Notes under the pieces: generated by a model
What the model saw: the letters and a program-made list of their open reading frames with translations, nothing else
Database searches by the model: none
What the model was told of the DNA's origin: nothing
Position numbers and translations under genes: made by a program
Shown: in pieces, positions 13,958 to 21,582 of the stretch
How the letters are laid out: each line of letters begins with the position of its first letter
Numbering within the stretch: the first letter of the stretch is position 1
Origin: Larix sibirica
Lineage: Eukaryota; Streptophyta; Pinopsida; Pinales; Pinaceae
Assembly (NCBI GenBank): GCA_004151065.3
Contig: NWUY0303949611.1
Span: 1-23,811, forward strand
Direction: 5' to 3'
DNA length: 23,811 bases

Positions 13958-14141
13958 TTACAATGAGCCATCTCCGGGAATGACATACTATTTACCCAAG
14001 TATTTCATCTCCGGGGATGGAGATTCATGTAATGATGAAAACGAGGTAATTATTGATAGAAACTTGAAATAGAGATTGATAACTCCCCATCTTCCTATTG
14101 GTTGGACAAAAGATCGATCCGTATGTTACAATTGGATCGTG

Positions 14142-14164
14142 GCGGGTATAGTTTAGTGGTAAAA
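14142..14164 (+). tRNA. trnG-UCC: tRNA-Gly(UCC), exon 1
   Basis: The 23-base 5' half reads from GCGGGTATAGTTTAGTGG to the final AAAA, covering the acceptor 5' strand, D stem and D loop. It ends at the group II 5' splice site GTGTGATTCG. The D stem GTTT pairs with AAA plus the first C of exon 2. Confidence 0.96.
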
Positions 14165-14958
14165 GTGTGATTCGTTACATTATCAACTAAAATAGTTGAA
14201 GGATCTTTTACATGGATCTTTGATCCATCTAAAGCTCTATTTCCAGATAGGTTAAAAACCTTCCCTATGAATACCATGGTTCAGGAATAGCATACCTTCT
14301 CGTAATCTGGATATGAAATGAGAAAAGACAAACACATTTTTGATTCCAAGATAGCGACACAGAATGTTTTAAAGGTTAGAGAAATCTTTCCAATTAGAGA
14401 AATCACAGATCTATGGAGATCCAAAGATATTTTTTCATCGTGACTAAACCTTCAACATATGGATGGAAAGACCCCAGGTTGAAGCCGAATAGCTATAGAA
14501 CGATGACTTTGGTTTACTTGGGTTATCGGCATTTCGTTCGAGCTCGGTGGAATTTGTTCTCCTGGGGATCGGAATCAGTAGAAATAGGGAACGAAGTAAC
14601 TAGAAAGATTTGTTATTATTTTCAACTTTTCAAATTTATCTTTCTATAGGGATCATCTAGAAAGTGAGCAAGTATTCTACGATTCGGGGCCCTTCACTAA
14701 AAAAAAAAATAGAGAAGGGGAGAAAAGAGAAGAAACTGACGTAGATGCTATGGGTACGATAAAAAATTAGGGTTTTATTAAAAAGATAAAAAAAAAAAGA
14801 GGAGAAAGAATTGAAATCTCCTTTAACAAAGATTTGATATAAATACTCCGCTTCTTCCCTCATACCGCTCTCTATCCCCCATAAAGGAGCCGAATGACAT
14901 GAAATTCTCATGTTCGGTTCTGAATTAGAGGCATTGAATAATCAATGTCGACTATAAC
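14165..14958 (+). other. trnG-UCC: Group II intron in trnG-UCC
   Basis: A 794-base intron from GTGTGATTCG to ...CTATAAC. Domain V is clear at 14887-14920 (GAGCCGAATGAC pairing with CATGTTCGGTTC). It carries an A11 run at 14699-14709 and another A run near 14788. No maturase frame is seen; the longest open frames (60-84 codons) resemble nothing. Confidence 0.93.
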
Positions 14959-15006
14959 CCCTAGCCTTCCAAGCTAACGATGCGGGTTCGATTCCCGCTA
15001 CCCGCT
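14959..15006 (+). tRNA. trnG-UCC: tRNA-Gly(UCC), exon 2
   Basis: The 48-base 3' half has anticodon loop CTTCCAA (UCC), T arm GCGGG-TTCGATT-CCCGC and acceptor 3' strand TACCCGC with discriminator T. Joined to exon 1 it gives a 71-base tRNA. The first anticodon-stem pair is C27 (14961) opposite A43, a mismatch that a C-to-U change would repair. Other stems pair fully. Confidence 0.96.
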
Positions 15007-15012
15007 AACAGA

Positions 15013-15057
15013 TATCTACCTATTATATTCTATCTATATAGATATAATAGGTAGATA
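15013..15057 (+). terminator. 16-bp inverted repeat after trnG-UCC
   Basis: TATCTACCTATTATAT at 15013-15028 is exactly reverse-complementary to 15042-15057, with a 13-base loop that can itself pair CTAT with ATAG. It starts six bases after the tRNA ends, so it probably forms the 3' end of the precursor or a processing signal. The stem is AT-rich and lacks a following T run. Confidence 0.6.
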
Positions 15058-15246
15058 GAAAGTGATTAAGTATATAACATAATTTCACGATGCATTCAAA
15101 ATTCATTTTCCGTTTCAATGTGAAATAGATTCCATTCTTTTCCTATCCTAACCTCATTGTGAATAAAAAGGTGGATCGGGCGGGATAATGTATGCCAAAG
15201 AGAGAGAGTTAAAATAAAAAGAAAAAAAAAATGTAAGAGAGAAAGA

Positions 15247-15318
15247 GCGTCCATCGTCTAATGGATAGGACAGAGGTCTTCTAAACCTTCGGTATAGGTT
15301 CAAATCCTATTGGACGTA
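15247..15318 (+). tRNA. trnR-UCU: tRNA-Arg(UCU)
   Basis: A 72-base tRNA. The acceptor strand GCGTCCA pairs with TGGACGT (one G-U pair), with discriminator A. The anticodon loop CTTCTAA gives UCU, reading AGA/AGG. The T arm contains GGTTCAAATCC. It is convergent with atpA and follows trnG-UCC, the usual land-plant order. Confidence 0.97.
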
Positions 15319-15336
15319 ATACTCTTCAATTGTTCT

Positions 15337-15366
15337 AATTTGTTGTGCAATGTATTGGAACAAATT
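15337..15366. repeat. Small inverted repeat between trnR-UCU and atpA
   Basis: AATTTGTT at 15337-15344 matches AACAAATT at 15359-15366, with a 14-base loop. It lies between convergent genes, 50 bases past the atpA stop, and could be a weak 3' stem-loop for the atp transcript. Confidence 0.35.
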
Positions 15367-15415
15367 CTTCAGCTCTTTTTCCTGTTCCGAATGGTTCCAC
15401 TAAATTAGAAAATAT

Positions 15416-16939
15416 TCACTTTTGTTCTTGAAGTACAAAAAGTTCAGTATGTTCCTTAAGAGCCTCTTCCAGAAGGGCTTTTGCTTCTTCCGTAAATGTA
15501 CCAGTAGAACGTATAATTTCTCCGAACTGAGGTTTATTCTTTATCAAGTACTCGCGTAACCGAACGAGAAATTTTCTCACCTGTGCTATCTCTAATATAT
15601 CTAGGTATCCATTCGTTCCGGTATAAATAGTAGCTATTTGTTCTTCTACTTTCAAAGGAGCCGACTGAGATTGTTTGAGCAACTCACGTAATCGTTGACC
15701 CCTTGCCAATTGATCTTGAGTAGCTTTATCAAGATCGGAAGCAAATTGTGCAAAGGCTTCCAACTCTGCAAATTGAGCTAACTCTAATTTCAATTTTCCA
15801 GCTACCTTTTTCATAGCTTTTATCTGAGCCGCGGATCCTACTCTAGATACGGAAATACCCACATTAATAGCAGGTCGGATCCCGGCATTGAATAGATCGG
15901 CCGATAAAAATATTTGTCCATCGGTAATGGAAATTACATTAGTGGGAATATAAGCTGAAACATCTCCAGCTTGAGTCTCAACTATTGGAAGAGCAGTCAC
16001 ACTCCCCTCACCTAATAGCGAACTTAATTTAGCTGCTCTTTCTAAGAGACGGGAATGCAAATAGAAAACATCTCCCGGATAAGCTTCTCGGCCGGGTGGT
16101 CTTCTTAATAGAAGAGACATTTGTCGATAAGCTTGTGCCTGTTTGGAGAGATCATCATAAATGATTGAAGTATGTTGTTTCTTATACATGAAGTATTCAG
16201 CCAAAGCTGCCCCTGTATAAGGAGCGAGATATTGTAATGTAGCGGGAGAATCCGCAGTTTCCGCTACCACAATGGTATATTCCATTGCGCCACGTTCTCG
16301 GAATGTATTAACTACCTGAGCCACGGAAGAAGCTTTTTGACCAATTGCTACATAGACACAGATTACATTTTGACCCTTTTGATTAAGAATAGTATCTGTA
16401 GCTACTGCTGTCTTACCGGTCTGTCTGTCCCCAATAATTAATTCTCGCTGACCACGTCCTATAGGAATCATAGAATCAATAGCAATAAGCCCCGTTTGAA
16501 GGGGTTCATATACGGAACGTCTTGATATAATACCTGGAGCGGGAGATTCAATCAGTCGAAATTCGGAAGCTGAAATTTGACCCTTGCCATCAATGGGTTG
16601 GGCTAGAGCATTTACAACACGACCCAAATACGCATCACTTACTGGTACCTGAGCAATTTTTCCCGTTGCTCTCACGGAACTGCCTTCTTGTATCGTCAAG
16701 CCATCGCCCATTAATACAGCTCCAACATTATCCGATCCCAAATTTAGGGCAATGCCTATTGTACCATCTCCAAATTCCAATAATTCCCCTGCCATTACTT
16801 CATCAAGACCATAAATACGAGCAATGCCATCTCCTACTTGAAGTACGGTGCCAAGATTACCAACTCTTACTTCGTTATTATATTGTTCGATCTGTTTACG
16901 TATAATACTACTAATTTCGTCGAGTCGAATATTTCCCAT
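15416..16939 (-). CDS. atpA: ATP synthase CF1 alpha subunit
   Basis: atpA encodes the 507-residue alpha subunit of chloroplast CF1, which forms the nucleotide-binding hexamer with beta. It begins [20 protein letters not shown]; the ATG at 16939 is preferred over a GTG at 16945 because it aligns with the usual M-V-T-I-R-A-D-E-I-S. The Walker A motif GDRQTGKT lies at about residues 170-177. Other landmarks are [32 protein letters not shown] and [14 protein letters not shown]. Ser258 (TCA at 16166-16168), in HTSIIYDD, is Leu in the family and is a predicted editing site. It lies 43 bases after atpF in the same operon. Confidence 0.98.
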   Translation of the reverse strand: MGNIRLDEISSIIRKQIEQYNNEVRVGNLGTVLQVGDGIARIYGLDEVMAGELLEFGDGTIGIALNLGSDNVGAVLMGDGLTIQEGSSVRATGKIAQVPVSDAYLGRVVNALAQPIDGKGQISASEFRLIESPAPGIISRRSVYEPLQTGLIAIDSMIPIGRGQRELIIGDRQTGKTAVATDTILNQKGQNVICVYVAIGQKASSVAQVVNTFRERGAMEYTIVVAETADSPATLQYLAPYTGAALAEYFMYKKQHTSIIYDDLSKQAQAYRQMSLLLRRPPGREAYPGDVFYLHSRLLERAAKLSSLLGEGSVTALPIVETQAGDVSAYIPTNVISITDGQIFLSADLFNAGIRPAINVGISVSRVGSAAQIKAMKKVAGKLKLELAQFAELEAFAQFASDLDKATQDQLARGQRLRELLKQSQSAPLKVEEQIATIYTGTNGYLDILEIAQVRKFLVRLREYLIKNKPQFGEIIRSTGTFTEEAKALLEEALKEHTELFVLQEQK

Positions 16940-16982
16940 TAGCACTCATTAATTATCTGTTGAGAAATAAGACCTATAACCA

Positions 16983-17392
16983 CTAATCATTTGTGTTCAT
17001 CATGGCTCTAAGCAGGCCAATATTGTGATCGATCGTACGGAAATGTAACTCAGTATTCAAACGACTATTCAAAGTTCCTATAGCTCTTCGTAAAGCTTGG
17101 CGAGAAACTTGTTGTCGGATCTGGTCAATTACTCTTTGCTGTTCGGAGTAAACCGTCTCATTCTTGGGATCCTCTAATTGTTCCAAATTCTCAGAAGCAG
17201 CATTGATTAGATCCTCTTTCTCTCGTTCTATCTGGGAGTCTCCATTTACCCGGATTTCATCCGCTATCATTTCCACTTCCCTTAAGCGAGCCCGAGCTTT
17301 CTCGAGCTGATCAATAGCTCCTTTACATAGTTCTTCCGAATTCTGAATAGTATTCAATATTTTCTGTTTACGGTTATCTAATAGATTACTTA
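16983..17392 (-). CDS. atpF: ATP synthase CFo subunit I (b), exon 2
   Basis: atpF encodes subunit b of the peripheral stalk that joins CFo to CF1. Exon 2 starts at TA-AGT-AAT, completing Leu with the last T of exon 1, and reads [20 protein letters not shown]. It is a long charged amphipathic helix ([20 protein letters not shown] and onward), as expected for the stalk. Together the exons give 184 residues, the family norm. The intron before it ends in CAT, a normal AY end. No frameshift is seen. Confidence 0.96.
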
Positions 17393-18163
17393 ATGAAAGT
17401 AGATTATCTATTCACTTCACGAATTCATAATCTCTTCCCAAACCGAACACGAATCTTTCGATTCATTCGGCTCTCCTGCTCAGTTCTTTGTTTATTCCCC
17501 AGGAACATATACGTTCCCTTCCTTCATCAACACCAAGCCTGCCCTTTCCGTTCCGTTTACGGAAGATTAGAATGAATCTATAAAAGACCGAGATCTACGA
17601 AGGGCTCTTCCAGCAAAAGGGATTTGCAATTATCAATAAAGTTTTTGTTTTTTTCTTTTCTCGTTTCCCCTTTTCTCTCCTCTTCTTCCCCCATGAAATT
17701 TGAATCAATACGTTCCGTTCAATCAATTAATTTGTGCCTTCTCCTTTTTGTTCTATCGAATAAATTCCCTTCTGTGTAGGTCGTCAATTCAGCATTGGAA
17801 CTAAAATTGGATGGGAGATTGGGACTATTTTTCAGTAAATAGATAAAATTATTCCATTGATATGAATGTTATATATCGGATCAATCTCCAACTATGCCTT
17901 TTAATCCATCTCATCTTGACACAGCGGTGGAAAGAGTACCCAGTTAGTTGTGCTTAGACTTCAAGCAGTTCAGCTTTAACCATTCTAATGGTCCTCCCTC
18001 ATTGGTTGGTATGAACTAAGAGTTCATTTCCCAATCAATTACGAAATGCTATAGTTCTTCGCTATTCCCCGTTCGGAAGTAATTCGTTGAGATCATGCAC
18101 TTTTCTATCTCCAAAGTGCAGCTGGTTGGGCCCAGCCATATTATTCGAATATACAACTCGCAC
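17393..18163 (-). other. atpF: Group II intron in atpF
   Basis: A 771-base intron, starting GTGCGAGTTG at 18163 and ending CAT at 17393. Domain V is visible at about 17440-17473 on the minus strand as GAGCCGAATGAA pairing with TTCGTGTTCGGTTT. No maturase frame is present. Confidence 0.92.
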
Positions 18164-18308
18164 ACACTCCCTTTCCAAAATAGATCAGTACACTAAGCAC
18201 CACACTTAGATTTATTATATTTGTTTCTAAAATATTGGTATTTAACCCGAAACCCCCAGCGGAAGGCCAATAACTCAAGGAAATGAAAGGATCAATTACA
18301 TTTTTCAT
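18164..18308 (-). CDS. atpF: ATP synthase CFo subunit I (b), exon 1
   Basis: The 145-base first exon encodes the N-terminal membrane anchor: [20 protein letters not shown], then a hydrophobic helix [17 protein letters not shown]. It ends one base into a codon before GTGCGAGTTG. The length equals that of exon 1 in other plants. Its frame has no ribosome binding site of note. Confidence 0.95.
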
Positions 18309-18633
18309 ACGCTCTCCCCTTATAGATAAGGATATGTTCTACAGAATTTTGTTCTTTTCTTATTTGATCCTATCTAGTTCTGGATAATAATATTTGGGAT
18401 ACTTAGTCCCAGGTCTTATATAAGGATAAAAAAAATTTGCTTTTCCTATCCACTCCCTTCCCTGCCGCACGCGTCATGAATCTTTCTGACCGAAGTATAG
18501 GTATAGGAAGAAAGACAATAATTCATTTGCTAATTATTCGGATCAGCCTATCCCCTAAAAGAGCAGCTGAACAAGGAAATTATTGGAGAAATACTAATGT
18601 AATGACGAGGTGTAGGGATCTTTGTTTTCAGAA
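18309..18633. other. atpF-atpH spacer
   Basis: 325 bases with no gene. TGGGA near 18395 and TCCCA near 18407 could form a five-pair hairpin, and there is an A-rich run near 18427. It should contain 3' processing signals for atpH RNA, but nothing stronger is visible. Confidence 0.45.
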
Positions 18634-18891
<258 letters not shown>

Positions 18892-19192
18892 TTACTAAGG
18901 TTGGGAAATAGTTGATAATACGACAGTTTCATCTGTTGAGTGTTCACCAATGGTTCAATTATGGAACGATTTCTTCCGAACAACTAAGAACCCAAAAGAT
19001 TTATTGATGATCTCAAAGTGATAATATAAACGAATAGGGAAACCTATTATTCCCTATGAAAATATTTCATCATGAAAATATTTATTATTCATAATATTGA
19101 AAATACAGATTCCTTTTTATTAGACATATTAATTCTTATCACGGAAAGAGAATAGACTGCGTAAGAGCCTATAAGTAATTATATATAACATC

Positions 19193-19224
19193 TATAGATT
19201 ATATATTAATCCATATAATCTATA
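19193..19224. repeat. Inverted repeat A in the atpI-atpH spacer
   Basis: TATAGATTATA at 19193-19203 is exactly reverse-complementary to 19214-19224, with a 10-base loop. It shares bases with repeat B (19200-19258), so only one of the two stems can form at a time. Confidence 0.7.
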
Positions 19225-19258
19225 AGGCTTATAATAAATATAAATGGATTAATATATA
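19200..19258. repeat. Inverted repeat B in the atpI-atpH spacer
   Basis: TATATATTAATCCAT at 19200-19214 is exactly reverse-complementary to 19244-19258, with a 29-base loop. It uses the end of the left arm, the whole loop and one base of the right arm of repeat A, so the two are alternatives. Confidence 0.7.
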
Positions 19259-19555
19259 AAACGAACTATATACAAAGTAAAAATGTGAAAAAATCCTCCC
19301 CTTACTAGGAACAAAAATTGAATCGTTCTATGCCGGGGTACATTCTTTATCCGATTAGTGAACCTGTTCGATCCTTTTTTTTTTCATATCTCTATACAAA
19401 TGAACCAATCTGATCCGCTCTATCTGGAGATCTAATGGACGGAATTAATAGTTAACTGATGCTAAATCTTCTTACCAAGCTCTTGTTACTAAGAATTCCG
19501 ATTTGCTTCTACCATAATATCAAGTCATGAGTTGGTACGATACTTAGAAAATATT

Positions 19556-19571
19556 CTGTCTGATCAGACAG
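19556..19571. repeat. 16-bp perfect palindrome downstream of atpI
   Basis: CTGTCTGATCAGACAG is self-complementary and lies 12 bases past the atpI stop codon. As RNA it could form a six-pair stem with a four-base loop. It could mark the 3' end of the rps2-atpI transcript. Confidence 0.7.
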
Positions 19572-19583
19572 TTATTTAGTGAT

Positions 19584-20330
19584 TTAATGATGACCCTCCA
19601 TGGATTCACCTATATAAGCTGCGGCTAGAGTTGCAAAGATCAGAGCTTGAATACCGCTAGTAAATAATCCCAGGAACATTACAGGTATAGGAACTACTAA
19701 AGGTACCAGAGAAACAGGAACAGCAACTACCAATTCGTCGGCTAATATATTTCCAGAAAGTCGAAAACTAAGTGATAAAGGTTTTGTAAAATCCTCTAAG
19801 ATGTTAATTGGTAAAAGTATTGGGGTTGGCTGAATATATTTACCAAAATAACCTAACCCCTTCTTTGCAAGACCTGCATAGAAATATGCTACTGACGTAA
19901 GCGAAGCTAGAGCAACCGTAGTATTAATATCATTTGTAGGTGCGGCTAACTCCCCATGAGGTAATTTTATAATTCCCCAAGGAAGAAGAGCACCTGACCA
20001 GTTAGAAACAAAGATAAATAGAAACATAGTTCCAATAAAAGAAACCCAGGGACCATATTCTTCCTCTCCAATCTGAGTTCTGGCCAAGTCCCGAAGAAAT
20101 TCGAGAATATATTCGACAAAATTTTGTCCACCGGTAGGAATGGTTTGTGGATCTCGAACAGCTATGGTAGCTGAACCTGATAAGACAGCAATTACAACCC
20201 AAGAAGTTATAAGTACCTGTGCATGAACTTGAAACCCCCCTATTTGCCAATAAAAATGTTGACCCACCTCCACACCGGATATCTCGTAGATATGATTCAG
20301 TGTGCTAATAGGAGATTGTACGATATCCAT
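19584..20330 (-). CDS. atpI: ATP synthase CFo subunit IV (a)
   Basis: atpI encodes subunit a, the membrane stator that carries protons to and from the c ring. Two ATGs stand in a GATATG tandem (20336 and 20330). The second gives 248 residues and aligns position for position with the usual N-terminus up to [20 protein letters not shown], while GGGGG lies about ten bases before it. The essential Arg is at residue 190 in [14 protein letters not shown]. Four positions look unedited: Ser51, Ser143 and Pro205 (Leu expected) and Ser192 (Phe expected). [11 protein letters not shown] has three Glu where the family has two, an extra codon. It ends in the conserved GESMEGHH. Confidence 0.96.
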   Translation of the reverse strand: MDIVQSPISTLNHIYEISGVEVGQHFYWQIGGFQVHAQVLITSWVVIAVLSGSATIAVRDPQTIPTGGQNFVEYILEFLRDLARTQIGEEEYGPWVSFIGTMFLFIFVSNWSGALLPWGIIKLPHGELAAPTNDINTTVALASLTSVAYFYAGLAKKGLGYFGKYIQPTPILLPINILEDFTKPLSLSFRLSGNILADELVVAVPVSLVPLVVPIPVMFLGLFTSGIQALIFATLAAAYIGESMEGHH

Positions 20331-20336
20331 ATCCAT

Positions 20337-20628
20337 ATTACCCCCTTGTAAAGATTAACTTAAAGAAGAAAAGAAATGATTTTTGTCGAATGAGGGATTC
20401 CTCCATTATTTCACTCTCATCAGAATTTTTGATGTCACGAGATAATAAAATGGTTATTCCATTAAGAATATTTTTCAATTTGGATCAGCAAACCAAACCA
20501 ATAAATGAAATTTGCTCTTACGATATCTTGGATGGAATAGCAGCCAACTCAGTAAATCTTCAGGTCCTCCCCCCTTTTTTCTATTTTATTATTATTACTA
20601 ATTCACTATCTATTAGCCTTTCATATAG
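20337..20628. other. rps2-atpI spacer
   Basis: 292 bases without a supported gene. A plus-strand open frame covers part of it and runs into the antisense of rps2, but it resembles no protein. A run of T near 20572-20580 is the only simple repeat. Confidence 0.45.
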
Positions 20629-21333
20629 CTATAATGACCTTAATGACCTTCCTTCGCAAATTGCTGACGTTGATCTGTTCAGGATCAATTGGATTGAAGC
20701 TATACCATCATCATTGGCTGGAATTGGGATATCTACGAGATCTGGATCACAATCTGTATCAACTAAGCAAATTGTCGGAATACCCAAAGTTCTACATTCC
20801 CCAAGAGCAATGGATTCTTCTTGTTGATTGGTAATTATCGCAATATCGGGTAAGCTCGTCATGTATCTAATCCCACCTAGATATTTCTGCAATTGGTCCA
20901 ATTGTCTCTTGAGCATTGCTGCTTCTTTCTTTGGAGGTCGATTGAATCGTCCCGTATCTTGTTCTTTTTTTAAATCCTTGAACTTCTGAGGTCTCGTCTC
21001 TGTAGTAGACCAATTAGTTAACATACCACCAAGCCATTTTCTATTTACATAATGACATCGAGCTTCTGTAGCAGCTGATGCTACTAAATCAGCTGCTTGA
21101 TATTTCGTACCGACTATCAGGAATTGTTTTCCCCTACCTGCTATATCAAACGCCAGATCACAAGCTTCTGATAAAGAACGAGCAGTTTTAGCCAGATTTA
21201 TAATATGAGTATCTCTACGCTCTGTAAAAATGTAAGGTGCCATCTTAGGATTCCATTTCCTAGTTTTATGTCCTAAATGAACTCTTGCTTCCATCATCTC
21301 TTCCAAATAAATGTTCCAATATCTTTTGCTCAT
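20629..21333 (-). CDS. rps2: Ribosomal protein S2 (uS2)
   Basis: rps2 encodes a 234-residue plastid 30S protein. It begins [20 protein letters not shown], followed by [16 protein letters not shown], the S2 signature. Other landmarks are [35 protein letters not shown] and [20 protein letters not shown], with IPANDD near the end. Pro115 (CCT at 20989-20991), in TETRPQKF, is Leu in the family and a predicted editing site. GGGGAGGA lies about 13 bases before the ATG. It sits between rpoC2 and atpI, the standard order. Confidence 0.97.
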   Translation of the reverse strand: MSKRYWNIYLEEMMEARVHLGHKTRKWNPKMAPYIFTERRDTHIINLAKTARSLSEACDLAFDIAGRGKQFLIVGTKYQAADLVASAATEARCHYVNRKWLGGMLTNWSTTETRPQKFKDLKKEQDTGRFNRPPKKEAAMLKRQLDQLQKYLGGIRYMTSLPDIAIITNQQEESIALGECRTLGIPTICLVDTDCDPDLVDIPIPANDDGIASIQLILNRSTSAICEGRSLRSL

Positions 21334-21495
21334 TCTCGTTCGCTTTCCTCCCCAAAATAACGAAATAACATGGACCGTAATATCTAATTATTCCAACGGA
21401 ATCGATTACATCTCAAAGATTGCCTGTCTGTATAGTACGTGGTATAAACGTTCTCATTCATAGAATATTTTATATTATTCCTATTATATTATAGA

Positions 21496-21507
21496 ATGAA
21501 TATTCAT
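21496..21507. repeat. 12-bp palindrome in the rpoC2-rps2 spacer
   Basis: ATGAATATTCAT is a perfect palindrome just before the tandem repeats in the rpoC2-rps2 spacer. Confidence 0.5.
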
Positions 21508-21512
21508 GAACA

Positions 21513-21558
21513 TAATAAGAAATCTCTTTATCAAGTAATAAGAAATCTCTTTATCAAG
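21513..21558. repeat. Tandem duplication of a 23-bp unit
   Basis: The 23 bases at 21513-21535 are repeated exactly at 21536-21558. The copies are identical, suggesting a recent slippage event. They lie in the short spacer between rpoC2 and rps2. Confidence 0.9.
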
Positions 21559-21582
21559 CAAGACTATTTATCAAGACTATTT
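21559..21582. repeat. Second tandem repeat, 13-bp unit, reaching the rpoC2 stop
   Basis: CAAGACTATTTAT at 21559-21571 is followed by CAAGACTATTT at 21572-21582. The second copy contains the rpoC2 stop (CTA at 21577-21579 on plus), so the duplicated unit includes the end of the coding sequence and left a second TAG just downstream. Confidence 0.8.

Noticed and set aside
14165-14958. Possible maturase or small genes in the trnG intron (and in the other introns)
   Set aside because: Only short frames of 60-84 codons are present, with no reverse transcriptase or domain X motifs.
20390-20827. A 145-codon plus-strand open frame in the rps2-atpI spacer
   Set aside because: Nearly half of it is antisense to rps2, the rest is AT-rich spacer with long T runs, and it has no ribosome binding site or recognisable motif.
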